Assembly (NCBI GenBank): GCA_945859605.1
Contig: OX243815.1
Coordinates: forward strand, 36,904,165-36,968,164
Reading direction: 5' to 3'
DNA: 64,000 nucleotides
From: Lumbricus rubellus
Lineage: Eukaryota > Annelida > Clitellata > Crassiclitellata > Lumbricidae
Each line of letters begins with the position of its first letter. Position 1 is the stretch's first letter. The notes beneath the pieces were generated by a model. It worked only from the letters and a program-made list of their open reading frames with translations, was not told the DNA's origin and searched no databases. The translations under genes were made by a program, and so were the position numbers. This document shows positions 22,421 to 33,205 of the stretch, in pieces.

Positions 22421-23060
22421 AATGTCTACATTTTTGTTGCGCTACATCTACATCTATGTTGAGCTTAGGCTACATCTTCGTAGGCTTTAATGTCTACATT
22501 TTTGTTGCGCTATATCTACATCTATGTTGAGCTTAGGCTACATCTTCGTAGGCTTTAATGTCTACATTTATGTTGCGCTATATCTACATCTATGTTGAGC
22601 TTAGGCTACATCTTCGTAGGCTTGAATGTCTACATTTATGTTGCGCTATATCTACATCTATGTTGAGCTTAGGCTACATCTTCGTAGGCTTGAATGTCTA
22701 CATTTATGTTGCGCTATATCTACATCTATGTTGAGCTTAGGCTACATCTTTGTAGGCTTTAATGTCTACATTTATGTTGCGCTATATCTACATCTATGTT
22801 GAGCTTAGGCTACATCTTCGTAGGCTTGAATGTCTACATTTATTTTGCGCTATATCTACATCTATGTTGAGCTTAGTCTACATCTTTGTAGGGTTTAATG
22901 TCTACAATAAATGTAGTGCCATTTCTACATTTATGTAGCGCTACATCTACATCTATGTCGAGCTTAGTCTACATATTCGTAGGCTTCAATGTCTACAAAA
23001 AATGTAGTGCCACTTCTACATTTATGTAGCGCTACATCTACATCTTTGTAGGCTTGAATG
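22421..23060. repeat. 68-bp satellite array built from three TCTACAT sub-units
   Basis: Starts of AATGTCTACATTT recur at 22421, 22489, 22557, 22625, 22693 and onward at exactly 68-bp spacing. Each unit is itself three related 20-24 bp pieces beginning (TC)TACAT: TCTACATTTATGTTGCGC, TCTACATCTATGTTGAGC and TACATCTTCGTAGGC. The last copies before 23060 diverge (TATGTAGCGCTACA forms). A looser related repeat with about 95-bp spacing continues to about 23225. Confidence 0.92.
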
Positions 23061-23225
23061 TCTACATAATTGCTGTGCTATGTCTACATGTATATTGCAC
23101 TGCATCTACATCTTTGTTCTGGTTATGTCTACATTTAGTATGGTTGAATGTCTACATAATTGCAGTGCTATGTCTACATTTATATTGCACTGCATCTACA
23201 ATTTTACATCTTTATTCTGGTTATG
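23060..23225. repeat. Degenerate extension of the TCTACAT satellite
   Basis: GAATGTCTACATAATTGC occurs twice about 92 bp apart, each followed by ATATTGCACTGCATCTACA. The sub-units are the same type as the 68-bp array but organised differently. Confidence 0.7.
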
Positions 23226-23634
23226 CCACAAACACACACATACATATATAAAAATATATATAATATAAATATATTTCATTTTAAATGTACCGGAAACAAT
23301 GCAATTTCAAAAGGTTTTTCTACAGTAATTAGACTAAATAGCTGCAAGTATTTAAGGAAGCAAACAATTTGGCTAGAAGAGATCAGAGCTTTACAACTGT
23401 CATTGGTATGTGTATAGGTCTGCCAATGTTATACAGCATGCAAGTATACAGATGCTGATGTGATGCATCGGATTAATGCCACATGTTTTAAAAGCAATAA
23501 TTCACCAAAAAGACATTACACAGTAGTATTTCAGTGAAACACTGTATAGCACCCAACATTGCTACAAGACATGAAATAACAATAATCATAGCTTATATTC
23601 ATATTTACCGACTAAAGTCTCACATGAACACATT

Positions 23635-23717
23635 TTAACTCATTCCCGCCTGAATTGTTCCGATACCTATTGCGTTAATCGGGTCACCCGCGACCCGATC
23701 CGGCGGGAAAGAGTTAA
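23635..23717. mobile_element. 75-bp piggyBac-like miniature element
   Basis: TTAA at 23635-23638 and 23714-23717 flank a 75-bp body. Its ends CTCATTCCCGCC and (reverse complement) CTCTTTCCCGCCGG are inverted repeats. Internally ATCGGGTCACCCGCGACCCGAT forms another hairpin. A TTAA target with a C(C/T)CTTT-type end is characteristic of piggyBac-superfamily elements. It is far too short to code. Confidence 0.7.
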
Positions 23718-23912
23718 ATGTTATGTCGGTCAAGTTCACACTACTCCATTTCACCAAGCACTTACATAACAAATTTTTTGGCAGAATCTTCATAATTTTA
23801 TATACCGCCGAATTAACAAGATATGCTAATTACCAAGGCCAGGCCGAAAATAAGTCCTAAACAGTTGATAGAATAAATCAATCAAATGTCATTGGCCTAT
23901 CACATAGATTGT

Positions 23913-24180
23913 CTAGCACCATATAGTGGCAGTGCGAGTGAAAGGAACAGCCTGGTGTGCATGGGCAATGGAACCAAGCCTACAACCACTGTGAGACGGG
24001 ATAGGAAACGTGTCCAAAAGGAATTGCCAAAATAAGATCCTAAACAGCTTCCGGTGGGGAAATGGTTCCAGCGAAATGCGGTCAGCTTTGTTGAGCCCAC
24101 GGACGAGAATGCTGTAGTCGTTCTTCCCACGAGGTACTACCGCCTCGACGTCTCGTTGCGAATTGATGAAACCGATAGAT
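23913..24180 (-). CDS. Candidate terminal exon of an unrecognised minus-strand gene
   Basis: Acceptor TTGTGATTTCAG precedes an open frame of about 90 codons ending in TAG at 23913-23915. It reads SIGFINSQRDVEAVVPRGKN, then DYSILVRGLNKADRISLEPF, then PHRKLFRILFWQF and a less ordered tail. The exon enters in phase 2 (its first base A completes a codon), exactly the phase left by the exon at 30554-30635. The segment is GC-richer than its surroundings. I do not recognise the family. It could also be a fragment of an old retrocopy. Confidence 0.45.
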
Positions 24181-24244
24181 CTGAAATCACAAAATTAAAT
24201 TAATATTATTAATACAAATAGACTAGCAGTTCCTTAAGCCATCT

Positions 24245-26559
24245 CCGAGGTACAGTGTTTAATCTAGACGTCTCTGGGGGGAGAAAGTTCCCCCCCTCCA
24301 GGATTGACATTTCGCCCCCCCAGAAAAATTTGACAAAATGATATTGGTTTTTAGTTACTATTTTCATCATTGTTTTACATGAAGTGTTATAATATATCAT
24401 GATGTTATTTAATATTATATGATTATAATGACATTATTTACTATTATTTATTATATGATACTATCATGTTGCAATGAGTATAACTTACTGTATATATTTG
24501 TATAAACACTATTTTTGCACAACTAAAAACAGATATATATTCCCTCCAGAAAATTTGACAAAATGATAATAGTTTTAGTTGCTGTTTACATCATCGTATT
24601 ACGTGAACTGTTATAATATTGTAATACTATTAATTATTATATGGCTAATGCATGATTATAATGTTATTATTTACTATTATAATAATATTATGTGACACAA
24701 TCCTGCTAAAATGAGAATAACATACTGCTAATATTTGTACCAATACTACTTTTGTACAACTGAATGGCTTCTCACTAGTGGTATCTTTCAAATTTTAAAC
24801 TATAAAATTTCAAAATGTTTGGTTCTATTATTTGAACACATATAGTAAAACCTAAAAACAACATCATTACTACACATGATTTCCTGAATTTAGTACCGGT
24901 AGTTTATAAGTTCTTGAACGGTTTGTGTACCATTATATATGATTTCAGAAAGTATGTCCTGGTGAGCAATTCAGGACCATCCTGGGAGACAGAGTAAAAC
25001 TGATATATTGCTGAAAAGTCAGCTAAATATAGGCTACTATTATATTCATGTCTGCATTTATTCATTAGAATAACTCAGCAACAGGAGAACTGAGCTGCTG
25101 AACTCGATACATAAATTTATTTTTGTTGTAATTATAATCATAAATATATATATATATATATATTGGATCCTAAAACACTTTTTTATCAGTACTGAATAGT
25201 CTAATGGAGTTATTTTGCTAAAATGGCACCTTAAAAGAGTACCATAACAGTGTGGAAATAACCCCCCAAAATATTTGTTAAGTGTTGCTTATATTCTATT
25301 GAAGTCCACTCTTATAAGCACTGAAAAGTACAGGCATTTTGTTAAGATGACAACTTAAAATGCTGCCATTGCAATGTGGAAATTCAAAAAGTTTCTCATG
25401 AGGCTCTGAAAAAGTATACATGTACGTAGGTATTTTGTTAAGATGGTATCTTAAAATGCTACCATTGCAATGTGGAAATTCAAAAAGTTTCTCATGGGGC
25501 TCTGAAAAAGCACAGATATTTTGTTAAGATGGTACCTTAAACTGCCACCATTGCAATGTGGAAATTCAAAAAGTTTCTCATGAGGCTCTGAAAAAGTACA
25601 AGTATTTTGTTAAGATGGTACCTTAACATGCTATCATTGCAATGAGGAAATTCAAAAAGTTTCTCATGAGGCTCTGAAAAAGTACAAGTATTTTGTTAAG
25701 ATGGTACCTTAAAATGCTATCATTGCAATGTGGAAATTCAAAAAGTTTCTCATTAGGCTCTGAAAAAGTACAAGTATTTTGTTAAGATGGTACCTTAAAA
25801 TGCTACCATTGCAATGTGGAAATTCAAAAAGTTTCTCATGAGGCTCTGAAAAAGTACAAGTATTTTGTTAAGATGGTACCTTAAAATGCTATCATTGCAA
25901 TGTGGAAATTCAAAAAGTTTCTCATTAGGCTCTGAAAAAGTACAAGTATTTTGTTAAGATGGTACCTTAACATGCTATCATTGCAATGTGGAAATTCAAA
26001 AAGTTTCTCATGAGGCTCTGAAAAAGTACAAGTATTTTGTTAAGATGGTACCTTAAAATGCTATCATTGCAATGTGGAAATTCAAAAAGTTTCTCATTAG
26101 GCTCTGAAAAAGTACAAGTATTTTGTTAAGATGGTACCTTAAAATGCTACCATTGCAATGTGGAAATTCAAAAAGTTTCTCATGAGGCTCTGAAAAAGTA
26201 CAAGTATTTTGTTAAGATGGTACCTTAAAATGCTACCATTGCAATGTGGAAATTCAAAAAGTTTCTCATGAGGCTCTGAAAAAGTACAAGTATTTTGTTA
26301 AGATGGTACCTTAAAATGCTACCATTGCAATGTGGAAATTCAAAAAGTTTCTCATGAGGCTCTGAAAAAGTACAAGTATTTTGTTAAGATGGTACCTTAA
26401 AATGCTACCATTGCAGTGTGGAAATTCAGCCCCCTCCCCACACCCCTCCCCCTACGCGCCTCACGAGCGTCCTTCAGACGCTCGATTGTCTCCCCCCAGA
26501 AACCTGAATTTCCCCCCCCCCCCAGCGGATGGGGACTAGATTAAAGACTGCCCGAGGTA
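24245..26559. mobile_element. hAT-like non-autonomous element carrying an internal satellite
   Basis: The body is 24253-26551. Left end CAGTGTTTAATCTAGAC and the reverse complement of the right end CAGTCTTTAATCTAGTCC are terminal inverted repeats. Perfect 8-bp duplications CCGAGGTA flank the element (24245-24252 and 26552-26559), the size typical of hAT. Subterminal G/C runs with GGGGGGAGA are also inverted. Between them are AT-rich sequence and about 13 tandem copies of an 86-bp unit. No transposase ORF was seen. It lies in the putative 6.4-kb intron of the unrecognised minus-strand gene. Confidence 0.8.
25205..26425. repeat. 86-bp tandem array inside the hAT-like element
   Basis: Units of the form AAGTATTTTGTTAAGATGG ... 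TTCAAAAAGTTTCTCATGAGG recur at 86 bp from about 25326 to 26425, with more diverged leading copies. Variant bases (CTATCATTG/CTACCATTG, CATTAGG/CATGAGG, AACATG) define a three-unit higher-order block repeated at about 25592 and 25936. This is satellite-style growth within a transposon and not a CRISPR: there are no unique spacers. Confidence 0.9.
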
Positions 26560-26689
26560 GCCACGAGTTGAAGTGTTTACAAGCAACTTCATTTTCTAAA
26601 TCTTGGCAGGTGGCCAGTCCATTTCCTCATGGACAGTGTATTATCGGTGCAGCTTACTCATAATAGCTGAATTGGCTGAGGGTCACAGG

Positions 26690-26785
26690 TGGAACAGAAA
26701 TCTTGACACAAATTTATGACCTGGCTGGTCTTTGAACCCCGACCTCTTGCTTGACAGTCCCGTACATTAACCATCTCCATTTTTA
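26690..26785 (-). mobile_element. tRNA-derived SINE-like fragment, minus strand
   Basis: On the minus strand GGTTAATGTACGGGACTGTC is followed by GAGGTCGGGGTTCAAAGACC, A-box-like and B-box-like phrases at tRNA spacing. It is the same type as the plus-strand fragment at 4268-4345. Confidence 0.5.
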
Positions 26786-27049
26786 ATACAAGTAATGAGC
26801 CTTATTTTCACAGCTCTGGTAATAATAAGACAGCATAGCATTTAATGCCGTACATGATTGAATAGTGCAGGGATGGCAAACCTTTTAAAGGAAGCATAAT
26901 AAAAAGTGCCGCTATAATTTTTTTAAAGTTTTATGCATGCATGCCCCGTAAAAACATGCACAGTAGGCATATACACCATGGTTCAAAAAGCCAAATTGTT
27001 TTGCATATATCTCTAATACCTGATGACACTTTCCAAATATTTAGAGACG

Positions 27050-27440
27050 TGGACCACGAATATGATTCCAAAATTTCATGAGATAAAGTTGAACGGGAAC
27101 GACCAAGCGTCGAAACCGGAACGGACACCAAAAAAGACTTGCTGAAAACTGATATTTCGGGAGATGAAGTTAAAATATCCATATCTTTCTATTCATTCAA
27201 ATATATGACATATTTTGGAATCCTATTCTTGGTTCAATTCGCTAAATATTGGGAAATTGTTTTAGCATGATTAATCATCAGGAATAAGAGACATAAGAAA
27301 ACATTTTATTGAATCTGACAGAAAATTGCTTGTAAACTGCAATTTTGGCATATAAAATTGAAAGATTCATATCTTTTTATCCGTTTAACTTTATCTCTTG
27401 AAATTTTGGAATCGTAGGCTTATTCTTGGTCCAATTATCT
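27050..27440. repeat. Fold-back segment 1
   Basis: GATTCCAAAATTTCATGAGA and following bases near 27062-27110 are complementary to TCTTGAAATTTTGGAATC near 27392-27420. The repeats are flanked by TGGACCA/TTGGTCC phrases, leaving a loop of about 270 bp. A further partial copy (ATTTTGGAATCCTATTCTTGG) lies near 27211. No target duplication was identified. Confidence 0.6.
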
Positions 27441-27987
27441 AAATCTTGAAGTTGTGCCACGTTGCAAACAAAGTCACACCTATGACAATACGCGTGGGGT
27501 CAGCCTAGGCCTTAGGAATGAAGATGAGGGTTAAATGATATAGAAAAAACAATAGAAAAGACATGAACTCAACATGCATACAGAAAGGTGTTTCCAACTG
27601 TGGATTTCTAGATTACCTGTGTATGTCAAAACTTTCTCAAATTCTACGTACCAAAAACATTTGCATTGACACCAATTTGGGATATCATTCACAACCCCAG
27701 GTCCATCCTGCATATCTTGCTTAATTATCTAGCGAAGATTCCAGCTTCAAATCCAATCCACAGCAGAAACTTGTGATTTCAGTTCAACTTGCCAGGACTA
27801 CCCGACTTCACGAGCACAAAGGTCATAATCAGCGGTGAGAAAATTAGGCAACAAGGTTGAAGATTCGCCATCAACCATTGTCACATGCTAAGACAGTGAA
27901 GTCTAGATGGAGTTAAGTGTGATGGTAACAGTCTGGCACGGATGCGAGATCGCTTTCCACCACTTTTCCAGCCTTCCACTCCGTGGT

Positions 27988-29686
27988 TGAGATGGCATGC
28001 TGAAGAATTGAAAGATCAGTGTTGACAAGTCTGATGTTAGGACCCAACTTAAAATGGCAGAAAAAAACTTTCGATTGTCTGATGATCATACTTTGCTGCC
28101 CTGGTGTGGCCAAATTGAATATTTTTTAAAGAATAACAACTCATGATACTAATATACTTTCTCTACAAAAATATGCAAATATTTTGAATTTCTGATGCAT
28201 GCCTACTACCCTATGGCCTTCGAAAATAGGAAAATCCTATTCCGAAGACAATTTTCAAGGTGTTTGATAGGTCATGGAGAAATGAAATTTACACCATTGG
28301 AAAGGGCAGCTCAGATACTCCAAGTTCATCAAAAATTGTAATGGTGTCTCTTCTTGTTCGTTTAATTTCAATTGTTCCAGTTTTCTGCATTCGCTAGTTT
28401 AAAATGGAGTCAACATCATGGATTTATATTGTAAATTAGATGACTGTAATAAGTCAATTTTCTCAGATTTCAGTCTCCACATCTTCCTCAGTTCTTAAAG
28501 TTATTTGGCATTTGTACAACATCTGCAGATTTATTAATTAAAAATCGCAAGGACTGCCACCCATATTCTTGTATACCTGGAAAGAGCACAAAAACAGATT
28601 AAATGAAAGAAATATCAGCACCCTGGTTAATTTCCTGGTCATGATGTGACAGTCCAAAGTTGCTGGATCGAGCCGTTTCTCGTGATTAACTTTGAATTCA
28701 AGTGGCACAAAACTAATCACGAGAAACGGCATGATCCAGCAACTTTGGACTGTCATATCATGGCCAGGAAATTAATCAGGGTGCTGATATTTTTAAATTT
28801 AATCTCTTGTTATGCTCTATCCCAGTAAGCAAGAATATGAGTGGTACTCATTGTGATTTTCAATTAATAAATTCGCAGATGTTGTACAAATGAAAAATTG
28901 CATTGTTCACGAAAAACGGCATGATCCACCAAGTTTGGACTGTCATTTAACAGCCACGAAATTAACCAGAGGTCTGATATGTTTTCATATATTCAGTTTT
29001 ATGTATTCTTTCCAAATATGCAATAATCTGGGTGGTAATTCTTGTGATTTTTATTTATAAATTTGCAAATGTTGCACAAATGCCAATTTGCATTTTTCCG
29101 GACATGTGTATCTCTTAGATATACCCTTCATATGATAAGGACTCATCAAGATAGACATCTACCAAATAACTTCAAGAACTAAGGAATATGAGGAGACTGA
29201 AATCTGAGAAAATTGACTTATTACAGATATTATTTCACAACATAAATCCATGATATCGACTCCATTTTAATCTCGCGAATGCAGAAAACTGCTACAGTTG
29301 ACATTAAAATATTGCACAAACAAGAAGAGACACCATCACAATTTTTGGTGAACTTGAGTATCTGAGCCGCTCTTTCCAGTGGTGTAAATCAAACATGCTG
29401 ATCTTTGACCTTAAAATTGTCTTCGGAATGGAATTTTCCAATTTTCGAAGGCCATAAGGTAGTAGGCATGCATCAGAAATTCAAAATTCTTGCATATTTT
29501 TGTAGCGAAAGTACATTAGTATCATGAGTTGTTAAAATATTCTTTTAAACAATATTCAATTTGGCCACACCAGGGCAGCAAAGTATGATCATCAGACAAT
29601 CGCAAGTTTTCTCCGCCATTTTCAGTTGGGTCCTAACATCACACTTGTCAACACTGATATTTCATTTCTTCAGCATGTCATCTCAA
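27988..29686. repeat. Fold-back segment 2: 1.7-kb palindrome
   Basis: Arms of roughly 600 bp pair from TTGAGATGGCATGCTGAAG (27988) to CTTCAGCATGTCATCTCAA (ending 29686). Matched landmarks are TGGTGTGGCCAAATTGAATA with its complement near 29560, and GATGCATGCCTACTACC with its complement near 29465. A second, tighter palindrome (AGTCCAAAGTTGCTGGATC and its complement) sits at 28645-28760, with a third version near 28915. Arms differ at many bases. The candidate minus-strand ORF at 27913-28113 lies in the left arm. Confidence 0.85.
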
Positions 29687-29751
29687 TCTCAAATACTAAA
29701 CATCCTGAGAGTTGCATACAATTATCTGCTACATTAATGAAGTTATGAGCT

Positions 29752-30356
29752 TCTGAACGTTGCTACAAATTTAGACGCGAGTTCCAAAACTTCAAAAACG
29801 AGGTCACCCCAGACGTCTTAGAAAATTAATATCTTCAAAACTACTTGAGGTACTGATCTAAAATTTGGCAGAGTTTCCTCTAATACCATAATAAACATTC
29901 TGTAAAATTTTAATTGAAATCCGAGATGGTCGAGCTGGAACTTTTGGGAAAAAATTTGAATTGAGACGGAATGACCCTACTCCCACAATGTCAGTTTGAA
30001 ATTAAGTGAAGAGGAAACATTTCTAGTTACAATGTATTATGTTGTGGGCATACTAATTGGTGTTGATTCATAAGCCCACACGTCAGATATATTTGGATTT
30101 TTATGTAAATTTTGCATTGGGATGCTTGTTCACATCAATTCAACAAATGGCTACAGGTCGACCATCTAAGACATCATTAAGCATTTTACAGAATATCTAT
30201 TATGGTATCACAGGAAACTCTGCCAAATTATAGATCACTGTCTACGGGTAGTTTTGAAAAAATTAAATTTCAAAGACGTATAGGATGACCGTTTTGACAT
30301 TTTGGAATTGTCATCTAAATTTATAGTGGCGTTTAGATGTTCATAACTGTATTAAT
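29752..30356. repeat. Fold-back segment 3
   Basis: AATTTGGCAGAGTTTCCTCT (about 29861) pairs with AGGAAACTCTGCCAAATT (about 30210), and ACATTCTGTAAAATTTTAAT pairs with GCATTTTACAGAATATCT. The outer arms begin AAGTTATGAGCTTCTGAACG and end GATGTTCATAACTGTATTAA. The arms are imperfect, about 220 bp long, with a loop of about 200 bp. Confidence 0.75.
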
Positions 30357-30553
30357 AATGCAAAATAATTTTATAAAATAGTTAGTCTTTGTTGTTTAGA
30401 TGACATGCTGAGAGAAGAATGAGTGTTGGAAAAATCTGATATTATGACCCAACTTCCAAAGGAGCCTAAATAGATTACAATAGACGCTGTCATAATTGGA
30501 TCAAGACTATATAAAGCATAAATATGAAAATAATTTTTAAAAATTATTTTCAC

Positions 30554-30635
30554 CTTTGAATAACGACCTTCGAAGGTTTGATGTCGACTACAATTCCATC
30601 AAGACAGAATGTTGGGTCCGTCTCTATCGGTGTTC
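30554..30635 (-). CDS. Candidate internal exon of an unrecognised minus-strand gene
   Basis: Acceptor TTTTGATTTAG and donor CAAAG|GTGAAA enclose 82 bp with one open frame: TPIETDPTFCLDGIVVDIKP then SKVVIQ, leaving AG (phase 2). Joined to the exon at 24180-23913 it makes ...VVIQRSIGFINSQRDVEAVV with no break. The join crosses a 6.4-kb intron that contains the hAT-like element and the fold-back segments. Family unknown. Confidence 0.5.
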
Positions 30636-30879
30636 CTAAATCAAAACATAATTGTCAACATTGACACAAATCGCAATTGAAGATTCTGAACATTTGTAAT
30701 TACAAGAGTCTTAAGCAGTTCACAAGACATATGATTTGGCACTTGCCAACAGCTTCTGAAGCTTGATTGCTCCCTTCTTACGGAGAGATTTCCCTTCTTT
30801 ACTTTCCAATCAAGATTTCGAGACCTTGGCGTAGTCCTAGACAGCACCCTGTAGGGCCTGGTGTCACGACAACTCGTCC

Positions 30880-30925
30880 AACGATAACTCGTCCAACGAC
30901 AACTCGTCCACGGACAACTGGTACT
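30880..30925. repeat. Short 15-bp tandem repeat
   Basis: Three to four copies of ACAACTCGTCCAACG with small changes. Nothing functional is evident. Confidence 0.75.
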
Positions 30926-31619
30926 TATTGGAGTGACATTATATGCCTCATAGACAGTCCAAACAATGGAAATAATTATTGAGTTTGGGCAATGTCCTTT
31001 TGTCGGTGGCAATCGGTGATTTCTGCAAACTGGCAAAAAATGACACTTTCACACAAAAAAACTATAGTTTAATTACTGATAAAAGATTCAAGGGTACGCC
31101 GTCATTTTTGTTCCCAGTGATTTGTGACGACATTATCCATCGAATATTCACTTCAGACAGTGTACATACCAAATAACATACATTTTGTCCAAAGATTTCC
31201 ATTTTCAGTGAATTTAATCATTAAAATATGAGTCACAAACTTTTGGCCAGAACTGTAGATTGCTAGCAGCCCCATTTCATTAACTTGCCCTTAAAAGCTG
31301 TGACACTTGTGACAATGTCCAATGAGACTGAGATAAAGCAGGAAGACGATTGGGAATTCAATTGAATGTGCAACTTATGTATTTTCCCAGCAGCTTAAGT
31401 GGAATAGGCTTGAAGACAGCAGCAAAAGCAATCAGGAAGCAGGCAACCACAGGAAAGAGAGAGAACAGTAAAAGTGAAATTTACTAAGCATGCAAGACAG
31501 AAGGCTAGTATGACGGAATGTGAACTTTCTGCATCAATTGGCTTTCAATCAGCAGTGAGAAGATAATGACCATGATGAGTAAATCAGACACTGCAGTAGT
31601 GTGTCTATACAATGCTTAC

Positions 31620-31744
31620 GTCAACAGCCTCAAATGCAGTTTCTCCAGCCAAGAATTGATGACGAACATCTTCCTTTCCTCTGATGTTTTTCCGATCGTG
31701 TATAGTTGGAGCTGCTGCACTGGTTATGGGGCATCTTTTCAGCT
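31620..31744 (-). CDS. Candidate upstream exon of the same or another minus-strand gene
   Basis: Acceptor CTTTTCTTTCAG and donor GAC|GTAAGC bound 125 bp. The only fully open frame (phase 1 in, 0 out, 41 codons) reads LKRCPITSAAAPTIHDRKNI then RGKEDVRHQFLAGETAFEAVD. Composition and splice signals look like a real exon. Its outgoing phase (0) does not match the incoming phase of 30554-30635 (1), so an exon between them is missing from my reading, or they belong to different genes. Unrecognised. Confidence 0.45.
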
Positions 31745-32952
31745 CTGAAAGAAAAGTGTCGTTTTGCTGCAGTTGACATTGAGAGCAATAAACTCTTATT
31801 TCATCCTGTATGTGTCAATATTGCACTCTACTGACACTGAATTATGTTGATCTTGAGTGAATGCTATTATTAAAATTAATGTTTGTCAGAAAGACTGTTT
31901 GACATTTGCGATCGAAGAGGAAAAAGAAACTGGCAAAATAATTGCCTAAAGTACATGTTTCCGCCTAACTTTTTTGCATTCTCTTGGGATTGATCATGCC
32001 TATACAAGGTTTATGACGTATAGGGTTAATTCCTTATTGGACGTTTAACATAATAACTTTAAAAAGCTATGTGCTGTTTGTCATGCACTAAGATTTCAAT
32101 CTTCTCAAAATGTTTTGTTTCTGATAATTTTTTATAGGTAGCATTTTTATTTCAGTACTGTTGTATATTATATAGCGATACATAATTTTACTTGGAACTA
32201 ATCAGGAACTTACTAAATCTCTGATGAGCACCAATGTGTCTCAATATAAAACCAGCACAAGTATTATTATATCTCATTCCTGCCTGCTGACAAATTTGAC
32301 TTATTTACTTTAGCGAAGACATTGGGTATATATCGCCGTACGTCAGTGGGCACGCTGAAACATTGAGCTATCGATCGCCGTATCTCAGGCCGCTCTATTC
32401 TGTACCTATCTGCGGCGGTCATAATCCTCTACCGAGCCGTCATTTACTCCTACCTTTCAATTATTTATTGCGGTAAGAAATTAAATAACCACGGGCTTCT
32501 ACATAAGTCGGAAAAACACGGAACCGAAATGGTGATAACGGAACGGAACTGTTTTCGTGTTGCCTTGTTTAACAAGGTAATTTCATCTGAATATGAATAT
32601 GAAACCAACTTGATGGAGGTCCAAATGTTAAGCTACTGTAACAGTGGTTGCATGTAAATTATAAATTATATGTGAAGGAGATAGTTTTATCCTCGAAGGA
32701 AGTGAATGGAGGGGAACGAAGGGCGCGACGGATTATATACGAATATTCGACACCCGTTCAAAGCAAATAGATCTACAGTCAGAGGCTTTGAATGTCAATC
32801 ACATTATTATGCAGAAGCATAACGTAAGCGCATACTACGAAATAGCAAACTTACAGACAAATTTGAGGCTTGCAATGTATTTTCAAATATTCCATGGTTT
32901 ACATGGCTTCACTGTAGCCTACGCTATTATAAATTATAATTAGGTAACTTAC

Positions 32953-33205
32953 ACGTGTGAAGAGAAGTTTCAAATTTACCCCGTTGAGAAAATGGATGCC
33001 TTTGCCCTTTGTTTAACTCGTCCAAATGCTGCTGGTGACTGGTCGGTGCTCCGAGCCCGCGGCAGGCAGCTGCATGTAAGCCGTGTGCCCGTCCCGACGC
33101 CAGATATAGTATCCATACGCTGTTTAGCAACGCTGATCCTTGCAGGATTTGAATGATTTCCAAAATAGTCCCGTTAAAAACCCTGGAACTTGCGAATGAG
33201 GACAA
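32953..33205 (-). other. Possible minus-strand first exon or GC-rich island
   Basis: A locally GC-rich patch (for example CGAGCCCGCGGCAGGCAGC in plus orientation) within AT-rich DNA, open on the minus strand and ending in the donor-like ACACGT|GTAAGT at 32947-32952. It could be an untranslated first exon. A direct splice in phase 1 to 31744 would create a stop, so it is not a simple coding partner of that exon. Speculative. Confidence 0.25.

Noticed and set aside
25205..26425. Regular 86-bp repeats considered as a CRISPR array
   Set aside because: There are no unique spacers, the whole unit repeats, and the setting is a eukaryotic transposon.
26931..27182. 83-residue minus-strand ORF
   Set aside because: It overlaps an arm of fold-back segment 1 and has no family features or splice context.
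27913..28113. Minus-strand ORF with LGPNIRLVNTDLSILQHAIS, echoed in the opposite arm of the palindrome
   Set aside because: Comparing the two arms codon by codon, the differences I checked all change the amino acid, so the frame is not under protein constraint; the similarity is inherited from the inverted repeat.
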